DNA of 64,000 nt from Dermatophagoides farinae (lineage: Eukaryota; Arthropoda; Arachnida; Sarcoptiformes; Pyroglyphidae), in assembly GCF_024713945.1 (NCBI RefSeq), contig NC_134677.1, positions 9,012,001 to 9,076,000 of the forward strand, in the 5' to 3' direction. The translations under genes and the position numbers were made by a program. Positions 25,631-37,210 of the stretch are shown here, one piece after another. The stretch's first letter is position 1, and the number at the start of each line of letters is the position of its first letter. The notes beneath the pieces are model-generated. The model saw only the letters and a list, made by a program, of their open reading frames with translations. It did not search any database and was not told the DNA's origin.

Positions 25631-26007
25631 CGTATAATCAGCAATAGCCACAGAAATCAAATCTAACAAATCAATTGGATCAACAGAAAATGCAAAAGTT
25701 GGATCCAAAAAAATGTAAAATCAAAAAAAAAAAAAAATGAAAAGTTTTCATTTGAAAACAATAATCATCGAACAAATTCTCATCATAAGTTGAGTCGTCT
25801 GTTCAATGCACACTATAGATATGATATACTTTATCATATATGAAAGTGCGCCAAACTCGTGCTCAATTCGCGCTTGAGTTCAAACCGCGCAAATAAAACT
25901 ATACCATTCACATATGCCATAAAAGTATTGATTGTTTACTTTTGTTTTTATATTTATTTTTATTTCATTCAATTATAACAAATCAAATTCGATCATAATA
26001 ATAATTC
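25631..26007. promoter_or_regulatory. Shared CDC7/EME1 divergent promoter with E2F-like sites
   Basis: The start codons of CDC7 (-) and EME1 (+) are 377 bp apart. Within 45 bp lie GCGCCAAA (25848-25855), TTCGCGC (25867-25873) and CCGCGCAAA (25885-25893). The first and third, read on the minus strand as TTTGGCGC and TTTGCGCGG, are standard E2F-type sites. Both genes act in S phase or replication-fork repair, so joint E2F control is a natural inference. Confidence 0.6.
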
Positions 26008-27741
26008 ATGGATCCAATCGAATTGAGTGATGATTCAATGGATGATTCATTACTTAAGCCGATTCCGATAAGTAAAGATTATCATCAAAAAACTAAATCC
26101 AAACCAATCATCGTAACGAATGAAAATGACGACAAAGATGTAATTGTTGAATTATCGATTACAAAACCTTCAAAGACTTTTATACCATCAAATTGCATGC
26201 CAAATGGTTCGGTCAATGATGATGATGATGATAGTGATGTACAAATCATTGAAGATCATGAAGATCAACCATTAAATTCTTCATCTGATAAACTATTATT
26301 GTATACATCGATTAAAGATAATCCCGCCAACATTGAGAATGATTTCATCAATATTCGATTTGATGATGGTGATGATGATGATCATTGGATTGAATTAGAT
26401 TCCAATGATTCATTGTGTCATAGTACACCATTGATTCGAGTGGTGGATAAAAAATATGATAACAAACCGTCGACCAATCGTAAAATTCTATCGAGAAGTA
26501 ATAAAAAAGCTTTGATACAATCACGAAAGTTGAAAACATTGATAAATAAAAACAAAACAAAACGTGTCAAACCAATTAGTAAAAATTTATTCGAAAACAA
26601 TGATGATGAAGATGATGATGATGGACAGAATCGACCAACGAAAATTCAACAAAAAGATGTCATCAATTATACGACCATAATGATCGATTCGTGTCTGTTT
26701 GATCTAGCCAAACAGGAGATTCAAACATTATTTCATTCGAAAAGTATTGGCTACGAGATTCAAGATAAATGGAAAGATTACTGTGTCACATGGAAATGTC
26801 ATCCTGAACTTGAAACAATGATTTTGGCTGCAAATCGTAATGGAAATTCATTATTTAAATGTATGAAAATATCGAATAATTTTCTATTCGATCATCTGGT
26901 TATATTAATTCAATGTGATCAATTACATACGTTTCTGGATTCATATTTAATTTCACAAGATGAACCAAAAACGAATGAATTATTTGATTTGATTAAAAAA
27001 CAATGTCGAAATTATGATATCTACAACGTAAGCTTGATTATCTATCAAATGGAAAAACATCTACGATCACAGCAAAAAATTCGGGACGAATCATTTAAAC
27101 GGAGAATCAATGATATGATTGTAGCCGAAAATATAGACAGTGAAAAACCGCCAGCTAAAAATCGTCGAAAACAAAATAAAAAACAATGGCCATATAAACA
27201 TTCAATGACAGCCGACAATATCGATATGTTATTGATTGATTGTAAATTTAAATTCTTACATCATTTCATTGATGATGATCAAAATCAATCACGTTCGAAA
27301 TTATCATTCATCAATGTGGATAGTGGACTGGAATTGGCCAACATATTGTTTCGTTATTCACGTTCAATTGTCGAACAAATTTTTCGTATCGATCGTCAAG
27401 GTCGTACGAATATGGAATTTTTTGCTTTATCCGAAAAAAATCAGACAATTGATCCTTTGAAAGATGGTGAAAGCAAACGTCAACTTTGGTTACAGCAATT
27501 ATTACAATTTCCCAATATTAGCCATGATGTTGCCGAAGCTATTGTTAATCGTTTTCATAGTCCTTTGATATTATTCAATGAATTGATGTTCAAATCATCA
27601 TCATCGATTACCGCTATCAATATGCTATCCGATATACAATCAATGTCAAATACAAACCGGCGAGTTGGCAATGAATTGGCAACAAAGATTTATCTGTTCA
27701 TGACTAGTATTAATCCAGATCAAGTCTTGAAAACCGGATAG
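26008..27741 (+). CDS. EME1: Crossover junction endonuclease subunit EME1
   Basis: Non-catalytic partner of MUS81 that cuts replication and recombination intermediates such as nicked Holliday junctions and flaps. It is an intronless ORF of 577 aa (human 570). The N-terminal 210 residues are acidic, disordered and lysine-rich, with SUMO-interaction-like motifs DVIVEL and DVQIIED in acidic context. The middle is a diverged XPF-type nuclease-like domain. The C-terminal tandem HhH region is clearly recognisable: WLQQLLQFPNISHDVAEAIV, then RRVGNELATKIYLFMTSINP, matching the conserved EME1 end. The ERKxxxD nuclease motif is not seen, as expected for EME1. It is read in the same direction as ASPM, with 396 bp between them. 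Confidence 0.88.
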   Translation: MDPIELSDDSMDDSLLKPIPISKDYHQKTKSKPIIVTNENDDKDVIVELSITKPSKTFIPSNCMPNGSVNDDDDDSDVQIIEDHEDQPLNSSSDKLLLYTSIKDNPANIENDFINIRFDDGDDDDHWIELDSNDSLCHSTPLIRVVDKKYDNKPSTNRKILSRSNKKALIQSRKLKTLINKNKTKRVKPISKNLFENNDDEDDDDGQNRPTKIQQKDVINYTTIMIDSCLFDLAKQEIQTLFHSKSIGYEIQDKWKDYCVTWKCHPELETMILAANRNGNSLFKCMKISNNFLFDHLVILIQCDQLHTFLDSYLISQDEPKTNELFDLIKKQCRNYDIYNVSLIIYQMEKHLRSQQKIRDESFKRRINDMIVAENIDSEKPPAKNRRKQNKKQWPYKHSMTADNIDMLLIDCKFKFLHHFIDDDQNQSRSKLSFINVDSGLELANILFRYSRSIVEQIFRIDRQGRTNMEFFALSEKNQTIDPLKDGESKRQLWLQQLLQFPNISHDVAEAIVNRFHSPLILFNELMFKSSSSITAINMLSDIQSMSNTNRRVGNELATKIYLFMTSINPDQVLKTG

Positions 27742-28137
27742 CCAACATTTTATGTCCATTTCATTTATTTATTAATTTTTAAATTTCTTCGGATCAACGC
27801 CAAATAGTGTTTAGTATTTCAAAATTTATTTTTTTTCTAATAAAACAAGTCATACTTAAACTCTTACGTTATGCACACATTATCACTGCATTTGTGATTG
27901 ATGTCCATTTGTTTGGTGCGCGCGCAACATTAATAAAATCAACCAATCACAATCACAAATTCGAACCGTTTGGTTAATGGATATAAAATTCAACGGTTAG
28001 CATTCGATTGTTAAATAGCCTTTTGTTTGTTGATCGATGATAGTTTTTACTTGAATTTTCGATTTGAACTTTTTCCATGTTTCATAATTGGTTTGCAAAA
28101 ATTTTTTTATTGTACCAAAAAATTTTACTTCATCATC
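27742..28137 (+). promoter_or_regulatory. ASPM promoter with E2F-, CCAAT-, TATA- and Myb-like elements
   Basis: Between the EME1 stop and the ASPM start lie, in order: TTTGGTGCGCGCGC (27912-27925, E2F-like), CCAAT (27943-27947), AACCGTT (27964-27970, Myb-type), TATAAAA (27982-27988) and AACGGTT (27992-27998, Myb-type on the opposite strand). This is a recognisable cell-cycle promoter layout. The AATAAA of EME1 is at about 27839. Confidence 0.5.
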
Positions 28138-31100
28138 ATGGATAATAGACGAATATCAATTTATCTTCCAATTAATAATGAGGAAAATACTTACAATGAA
28201 TCACTACCGACAATTGACCATGAAAATATCGATTTTGACGATGATGGCCAAGAAGAATTTGATTCCAATATTGAATTTATCTTTGATAATACTAAAGAAA
28301 ATAATAATGGATTTAAATTACCACCTCGACTTGCTGCCCGATTGTTAATGAATAAAAAACCGACTTCATTACCGAGCCAAGCTTTACCAAATATTCATAA
28401 TGATCGGCATGTTGTTAACGATAATAATGAAAATGATCGACGACAAACAATGTTTATTCGACACAACACAAAAAAGGTATTATTGTTATGATTAATAATT
28501 GCTCCAATGTTTTTCGAATAATTTTTATCATTTAATTCAGCATGATATTGATACAGCCTCCATTTCTTCACTCGATTCTGTTGGTGATGAAATTTCAAAA
28601 TCGATTCCCATGTTTCCTGATGATTCACGATACGTTACCTGGATCAATTCAGTATTGGCCACAAGTTTTCTTATTGAAAATATTACCGTAGATACGGCCC
28701 GAATAATCAACGATTGTTTCATCAGTGAATCTGCAAAATATAAAGGTTCCACATCGAAAACAAATCAGATCGAAGTGTTAAAAGATGGAATAACATCGAT
28801 TGCTTATCGTGAACAACAATTAATGGACAAATTACGACAAAAAGCAACTGCTTTCTTTCATTGTGATCAAATAGCAAACGCTAAAGAAGCTTTATTCGAA
28901 GACATTAAATTTGCTCGTTATTTTATCCGTAAAGATCGAGCCATACACATGGATGTCGGTTCAAAGAAGCATATATTGGAAGTTTTAATGAATTACAATC
29001 CTTTGTGGCTTAAGGTAGCACTCGAAACTATATTCAATGGGATAATCAATGATCACTCAAAGAATGAAGTCCGTTGTCTAGTTCAATTCTTAACACAACA
29101 TTTGCTTTCGTTCAAAGAAGTGGCCAAACGAAAAAATAAAAATATAACCACTTATTTTATGAATGAAAACAACGTCAAATTGGCCAAAGAACATATCTTT
29201 TTCCATTTCGTATTGATTGTACATTTTTTAGATGTTGCCAAACGCAATCGATTAATTGATCATGATCCTTGCCTATTTCGAATTAATGCCGTTTACAAAT
29301 CGTCTCGAGATATCATCATATCATTTAGCCGTGAATATATAACAGGGGTTGGTGATATAACTAAAAGTTTACGAAATGCTGGCATACATCTAGAACATGT
29401 TCAACAACCGGTTGAAGAATTCAATTTTACTGCCACCATGCTTAGTAAAGATCTCAGATGTGGTCTTAGATTGGCAAGAATTCTGGAAATCATTTATCAA
29501 CGGAATGATATATTGCCAAGTCTTTATTATCCATCGAATAATACCACACGGAAATTGCACAACATGGATATTGTATTCAAAATGTTACAACAGGTTGGCA
29601 TTGATTTCAACTATAATGGGCAAACAATCGCACCGAAAGACATTTGTATCGGAAATCGTAACAAAACCATTTATTTATTGGATCGTTTGATGCAAATTTT
29701 CAATCTCCGACAACGAGAAATTGAATACCAGAAATCACTGGACAAAATAGTAGCAATTCAAAGAGCTTTTCGAAGATGGATTGCAACCCAGCAAGAACGT
29801 AGTCTTTTTTTAAGAAAAAAAGTTGCTGCAATTCTCATTCAACGAGCATTCCGATCGTATCGTTTGACTCGGGAATGTCGTCAAAAATTTTTATGCAAAA
29901 AACAAGCTTCAATTACGATCCAACGAAACTGGCGTGGGTATCATGAACGGAAACTTTACCAAACAAAACGTGAAACAACTATAATGATACAACGTCGATT
30001 CCGAGCCAATCGAGAGATGAAAAAATGTCGTGAACAATTTCAACTACTGCTTCAAAGTACCATCATCATTCAACGAGCATTCCGATCGTATCTTTTGACT
30101 CGGGAATGTCGTCAAAAATTTTTATGTAAAAAACAAGCTTCAATTACGATCCAACGATACTGGCGTGGATATCATGAACGGAAACTTTACCAAACAAAAC
30201 GTGAAACAACTATAATGATACAACGTCGATTCCGAGCCAATCGAGAGATGAAAAAATGTCGTGAACAATTTCAACTACAGCGTCAAAGTGCCATCACCAT
30301 TCAACAAGCATTCCGATCTTATTGTTTGACTCAGGAATGTCGTCAAAAATTTTTGAGAAAAAAACAAGCTTCGATTACGATCCAACGATACTGGCGTGGA
30401 TATCATGAACGGAAACTTTACCAAACAAAACGTGAAACGGCCGTAATGATACAACGTCGATTCCGAGCCAATCGAGAGATGAAAAAATGTCGTGAACAAT
30501 TTCAACTACAGCGTCAAAGCGCCATTACCATTCAACGAGCATTCCGATCGTATCGTTTGACTCGGGAATGCCGTCAAAAATTTTTATGCAAAAAACAAGC
30601 TTCAATTACGATCCAACGATACTGGCGTGGATATCATGAACGGAAACTTTACCAAACAAAACGTGAAACAACTATAATGATACAACGTCGATTCCGAGCC
30701 AATCGAGAGATGAAAAAATGTCGTGAACAATTTCAACTACAGCGTCAAAGCGCCATTCACCATTCAACGAGCATTCCGATCGTATCGTTTGACTCGGGAA
30801 TGCCGTCAAAAATTTTTATGCAAAAAACAAGCTTCGATTACGATCCAACGATACTGGCGTGGATATCATGAACGGAAACTTTACCAAACAAAACGTGAAA
30901 CAACTATAATGATACAACGTCGATTCCGAGCCAATCGAGAGATGAAAAAATGTCGTGAACAATTTCAACTACAGCGTCAAAGCGCCATCATCATTCAACG
31001 GACATTTAAAACCTATATTTGGACTCGTGAATATCGTCGGCAATTCGTATTGATGAGACAATCGGCAATTGTAATACAACGATACTGGCGTGGATATCGT

Positions 31101-32231
31101 GAGAGAAAACGTTTTATTGAATTGCGACAAAGTGTCATGGCAATACAACGTCGATTCAAAGCTAATCAACTTATGCGAATGGATTATCGCTATTTTCAAA
31201 AATTGAAAGTAGCCACAATTTTTGTACAAAAAAAGTTTCGCCAAAATCGTCAATTTACTATTGATTATCATAATTATCAATCAAAGAAAAAATCTGCCAC
31301 CCTTATACAAACTTGGTTTCGTCATTGTAAACAACGAAAAGTGATCAATAAGTGGCAAACCGTCGTTAAAACTGTCGTTGAACAACACAAACAAAAATGC
31401 GAGAATGCAGCAATCAAAATTCAGGTTTGGAATATCTTTTTATCTGGAACAAACTTTATATTTTTTTTGTTTCGTAGAAATTCTGGCGTGGTTACCGTGT
31501 ACGTCGAGAGCAACGTGAAAAGATTAACGAATTACAACTAATTCTTGATCGATTAGATTATGCCAATCAGACGGCGACCGAAAATAAAAAATTGATAAAC
31601 ATTATCCAAAAATCGATTGATCGATTCCGTACTGCTACTAATATCGAATCGGTACGAAGAGAATTGGAAAATTTAGAAATGGCAACAACGTATTCAATTG
31701 AAATTTGTCAAATTATAGTCCAAACAGAATGGTTTATGCAAGTATTAATCAATTCATTTGATCATTTTAATCGAAGTGAACCACACAAAAAATTAATCGG
31801 AAACATTCTGGGCATCATTATCAATTTATTGATTAGAAACGATTCGATATTTCTTTATAATGAAACTGTTTTTGAAGTTATGATTCGTTTATTGCGAAAT
31901 TTTCCGCGATCAGACTTTCTTCTATTTCGATCATTATACATTCTGAATCTTTTACTACGAAATAGACAAACTTTTCATGTAAGTTTCATCATCGTCATGT
32001 ATGCCAAAAATTCTGAAATTATTATTTTCTCTATTCTTTTAGTGTTACAAACGAAACAAACACTGGATTCAGATCCTGGAGGCTATTGTGAAAAAGAATG
32101 CTCCAAAAATAGCGGCGTCTAGGACAAAATCCGTTTTAGAGCTCAAAAAATCATCACAAATACTGTTGAATCCCATCAATAAATTTACATTGTCTATAAT
32201 ATGCTCGGATTTGTCTAAAAAAATTTTTTAA
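28138..32231 (+). CDS. ASPM: Abnormal spindle protein (ASPM/Asp), IQ array with a frame-shifting base
   Basis: Spindle-pole, microtubule minus-end protein that binds calmodulin or myosin light chains through IQ motifs. Exons are 28138-28476, 28541-31424, 31478-31978 and 32043-32231. The N-terminus is short and disordered. The YNPLWLK...ETIF block and one calponin-homology domain (about 330-500, with RNRLIDHDPCLF and LHNMDIVFKML) match ASPM. About 22 IQ motifs follow (about 515-1085) and a helical ARM-like tail ends the protein. Five near-identical 231-bp units form the array. An extra C near 30758 shifts frame: as written, translation stops at 30869-30871 (about 890 aa), while the downstream frame continues cleanly to 32231. 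Without that base the product would be about 1303 aa. The second CH domain known in vertebrate ASPM is not seen. Confidence 0.9.
29838..30996 (+). repeat. 231-bp coding tandem repeat (three IQ motifs per unit), five near-identical copies
   Basis: Copies of the marker AACGAGCATTCCGATC begin at 29841, 30072, 30303 (AACAAGCATT variant), 30534 and 30766; a diverged sixth unit begins at 30997. Spacing is 231 bp except 232 before the fifth. Each unit encodes 77 aa with IQRAFRSY, IQRYWRGYHERK and IQRRFRANREMKK. Identity, including silent sites, is nearly complete, so copying or conversion is recent. Confidence 0.95.
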
Positions 32232-32440
32232 TTCATATATAAATGATGACTGATTTTCTTAATTAATATTGAATATATATTTACAACCACCAATGTTTTA
32301 CAATCTAAACTATTAATTCAAGAAAAATTGTGTTTTTTTATCAATAAAATATGATTGATTTATTGGAAAAAATTTTGGTTTTAATAAAAGTGATTATAAA
32401 AAAAATTTTTTTATTGAAAAAATGGATCCAATTGTTTTTA

Positions 32441-35400
32441 TCATTTGCCAATAATATTCACTTCGATATTTTGAAATAGACAAATTGCCGCAACCGAATT
32501 CAGTACGGTAGTATCAAGTTCATTTTTAGCATAATCCGGATTCTTACAAACTCGGGTCAATAATTGTTCAAATTCGGTTTTAATTTGCCAGATATAGTCA
32601 AATAATTCGGGATCAATTTTGATTTCAATCCATCCATCCAAAAGAACGGTATCAGCAACAGTATTGACGCCATCAATATTTGGTGGAAATTCGAATGATT
32701 TGATTCCAAACAATAATAATTGTAGAAATGTAACCATTGTCATCTGTTTGCTTGATATTAGATTCTTATTCTGTGATTTTTCACTGTAAATGAATACGGG
32801 TGATCTAAGATTGGTCGAACGAGATAATTTCTGATTATTAACATATGAATAGAAAACGGATGTTTTATGTATAAGACCGATACGTTCTTCATTGGTCAAT
32901 ATACGTCGAGTATCTTTATGTATACAGACATTGGGATAGAATGCTGTCACTAATAATCCGGCGATTATGTCGAATTCAGCTGTTGTATATAGATATGATT
33001 GTTTAATTGTAAATAAATCTTCATTGAAACCACATTTTGTTAGGATAGAAACTAATTGTCTTCTTGCATTTCTTACCACAGTTATTGAATTCAAATTAAT
33101 ACAACGATAAGCATTCGATTTTGTATTTAGCGTATCATTCTTATCGCACATGCTAAACACTTTGAATGTAATCAAATGATCAGAAAATCGTTCTTCATCT
33201 AATTGTAATAATGTTTGCAATAATAAATTCAAATCGGAATTATCAAACATTTCGTAATTGATTGAACTGGCCGCAGCAATAGTGACGATTGGTGATGCAA
33301 CATTCAATAGTATACTTTCGATAACCATTCGTCCAATTCTTGGATCTATGGGCATTTTGGCCAATATTGTTCCAAGAGCGGTCAATTCGTTTTTTGTATC
33401 CATAGCATTGATTATTCGTAAAGTAGCTAATGCTTCTTCAACAGCTTTTGGTGCTGGTGGATCCAATGCTCGTTGTAGAAAAGCAGTAACCGATCCAAAT
33501 CCTAAATGTTTGATCAATAATGAAGTTTCCAATAATGAAGAAACAAGAATCTCTGGTTTCTTAAACTCTTCCAACATATTGAATCGTCTTTTGGTACATA
33601 AAACGAAAAAATAACCTGATCGTACACGACCAGCACGTCCTTGTCGTTGTTGTATATTACTTTGTGACACCCAATCAATTATATAACTTGTACAATTTGT
33701 TCGTGAATCATAGATTTTTCGTTTCATCAGACAGGTATCGATAACAAATACGACATCATCAATTGTTATACTGGTTTCGGCAATGTTTGTCGATAAGATT
33801 ATTTTTCGTTGAATTGAATGCAAAAATATTCGATTATTATCACGATGTGATAACTGAGAATGCAGTGGTATTAATATGAATTTGCTTTCATTGCCAAAAA
33901 TAGGATGACGCTGTAGATAATTCAATAGATTGAATATAGAATTCCATCCGGGTAAAAATATCAAAATCGATCCGGTTATCGTCAATGAATTGATATATTC
34001 AAGTAGTGCGACGATTAATTCAAAACAGATGACACCTTCTTTCAATTCTTTTAACAAATCAATCGTAGTTTGCGATATCTTGTTCGGATATTCAAATTGT
34101 CCAGAATTTTCAATTTCTTCAGTAATTTCAACATCATCTTCCATGTAGGAAAGTGATTTTGGTCGCCATTTAATCATTTCAATCGTATCTTCAAGATAAT
34201 ATCGGCGAACCGGAAATACATGGCTATCAATTTCCATAACATTACGACAGTTGAAATAATTTTGAAAATGTGATACACCTAGCGTAGCGCTCATAATGAT
34301 TACATGTATATTCAAATCCAATTTGATAAGATCGCGTATTATAATCAACAATAGATCAGTGTTTATATCACGTTCATGAACTTCATCGATGATAAGATGT
34401 GAAACACCTTTCAGGCCACCTTGTATTCGTCGTAAAAGATGTCCAGTAGTGCAAAAAAGTATCGAGCCATAAGGCCGTGGATATACATGATCAAATCGAA
34501 CGGCATAGCCAACTGAATAGTTTCCATCCTTTAATTCTTCAGCACGTTCAAATGCAACACGTTCGGCGATAGAAATGGCACTGATTCGTCGTGGTTGTGT
34601 TACAATTATATTACAGTTAGCACCATTGGCAGCTTTGATATATGAATCCAATATAAACTGTGAAACTTGAGTTGTTTTACCACAACCAGTCGATCCTTTT
34701 ATGATAACAACAGGATTATTTTCAATCATATGAATTACTTTTTCCTTATGTTCCCAGATTGGTAATTTCATTCGTGATTGAAGAACGCTTTGAAATTTCG
34801 TTGATTTAATCATTGTCTGAAATTCATTTTGTAATTCAATGTTAATTTGTTGTTTAGTTTTTCCAGCAAACGATGTTCCATCTAGATTGGAATTTGTCCA
34901 TGGATTGAAATTCTCCATTGGTGGACACCAATAAAGAAAACTATTTTCCGGTTTCGGTGCACTTTCTTCCGAATTCAACGTTGGGTTAATGAGCTGCAAT
35001 TGTTGTGCATAATGGTTATAGCTTTGAATATAATTGTAAGCTTGTGCTAAATGGTCCTTCAATTCGGGTTTTACGTTGAGCACGTAGATCAAAGACTATA
35101 AACAAAAAAGAAAATTGACAAAAAAAAAATTACGGGAAAAATAAAAAATATCAATACTAACCATTTTCATTAGCTGTCGTTTGGATAAAGCTTCTGAATC
35201 AAAACTATCAATAAGATTATCTTTGTAAAGTTTATGTAGAATATTCAATGCACAATGACGGGATGCATCTTGTTTAGAATTGCCTCTTTCTTCTGCAAAA
35301 TATTCTGTAAGAAAAAAATGACCATTAAATTATGAATTTTTTATCATATCTCATTTCACTTGCCTTTCTTATTCCTGTAAACAAAAAATTTCAATTTAGC

Positions 35401-36876
35401 CACAAATGTTCTATAGAAAAAAGAATTGATTATATTCAATTGCTTAAAAAAAAAAAAAATTATATAAAAATCTACTTTAAATGAGGAGGTCCAAAAGAAC
35501 TAAATTCATAATCAGCTTTGATTCGATTAATTTGAAAAAATATGTTCAGCTGTTGTTTTGAATTATCCAGATTAAATTTACATTCATCGTGAATCAAGCC
35601 AATTTTGTTTCTAGCTGAATCTGGATCCGGTCTGCGTTTTTTAGCATCATTCACCATATTCATTAATGATTCTTCACTATTCGAAGTGCTACGCGTGGAT
35701 GAATTCAAATTGATTTCGTGTTGATCATTGATTTCCAAATTTCCCATTCTAAGATCGTTAACGTCGATAGATGTTTCAGGTGTTCGTACTAACGGTAATT
35801 TACGATTTCTTTGTTGATTGGAATTTCGTAATGAATGTGGGTTAATTCGTGGTTCGTGATGAAATCGATTTGGCGGTGGCATACGATGATATTGTTGAAA
35901 CGGTGGATGATAATCATCAAATCTTGGCCTATCCTGATGTTGAGGTAATGATGGTGGCGGTGGCATATTATGATACCAATGATGATTATCAGGTCGGTGT
36001 GACGGCGGTAGCGAAAAATCATAAGGACCTTGTGGCGATCCATCAAAATGGCCGTTGGGAGGTGGTCCGGCAAAATGGTTAGGCGGTTGACCATCATACG
36101 GACCCGATGGTGGATAATCGAAATGGCCAGAAGGTGGACCATTGTAATAACCCGATGGTGGAACGTTGAAGTGACCAGGTGGTGGCGGGCCATCAAAATG
36201 ACCGTGTGAAGGATGTTCAGAATATTGTGTAGGGCCATTAAAATAATCAGGTTGTCGAGGAGCATCGAAACGATGAGTAGGTTGATGATTGTAATTGGAA
36301 AAATGTTTCGGATTTCTATTATTCTGACCATTATTATGATTATTGCGAAATGATCGTTTCGCATTCTGAACATTTTCTGTCTTTTTATCATTATTTTTAC
36401 TAGAACTTTGTAGTTGAATTTGAGTGTTTTTAGCGGCAAAATTAACCGATTTATTTGCTGAATCTGTAAACAAAAGATGTTTCACGTTCAATATTTCGAA
36501 GCATTGTTGTGAAAATTCCTTTTCTGTAATATAATTCTGCTCAATCAGATATCTGAGTGTTTCCAATGCGGCTATATTCGAAGCGGTTTTTTTATTGTTT
36601 CCAGCTCCACTTCCAACAATCTGATTGATAGATTGGATTTTGATCTAAGAAAAAAAATTGATGCAAAAAAAATAAAATTAAAATGTATTATTATTAATTG
36701 AAATCAATTCTGTTCACACAAACGACAATTGAAAACAACAATCACCACACACATACATCGCAATGAAAAGTATGTTGATTGTTGGCAACATTGTCAACTC
36801 TGACATCATAATCTATTTTCAGTTTTTTCTTACTACACCAAAGATTCAATGCTGCTTTGGTATTGGTAAGATCCAT
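32441..36876 (-). CDS. DHX9: ATP-dependent RNA helicase A / maleless homolog (DHX9)
   Basis: DExH helicase unwinding RNA, DNA and hybrid duplexes in transcription, splicing and dosage or RNP remodelling. Exons are 36876-36757, 36644-35476, 35410-35364, 35304-35162 and 35095-32441; they total 4134 nt, or 1377 aa. dsRBD1 is split over the first two exons (KAALNLWCSKKKLKIDY to NNKKTASNIAALETL). A long Pro/His/Gly/Asn-rich linker holds degenerate FDGPP repeats. dsRBD2 ends in EERGNSKQDASRHCALNIL. Helicase motifs follow: GSTGCGKTT, TQPRRISA, IIDEVHERD, MSATL and QRQGRAGRVRSG, then the HA2 and OB-fold regions. The C-terminal RGG tail of human DHX9 is missing. The third intron uses a GC donor. The gene converges with ASPM. 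Confidence 0.94.
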
Positions 36877-37210
36877 TATTCTGGATGTTTAATCGATTCG
36901 TATTTTTCAAAAACACAAACAAAAAAGTTCGAATGTAAAAACAAAACATTACATTATTATTTACACTGCTCCAGTTATTGCCTAAAAAACTCATCAATAA
37001 GTAGCGACATCTAGGAGAATAAAAATCACTTTTTCAATTTGTCAAAAATGAAAAATTAAATTTGATTTTGTTTTTTTTTCTCAGAAAAAATTAAATTGAA
37101 TAAAGAATCATAATGACAACAAAGAAAAAGAGAACAAATGAATCGAAGAAAATAAAAAAAAAAAATCAGAAACATAGAGCCATGATGACGATGGATGTTG
37201 TTATTTTCGA
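36877..37210. other. DHX9 promoter and HDHD3 3' flank
   Basis: A 334-bp spacer between two minus-strand genes. It contains a GCGACATCTAG element (37004-37014), a relative of the CTCF-like motif seen elsewhere in the window, and A-rich tracts at the HDHD3 3' end. No ORF is supported. Confidence 0.5.

Noticed and set aside
29838-30996. CRISPR-like or satellite array
   Set aside because: The 231-bp repeats have no spacers and are in-frame coding units of ASPM.
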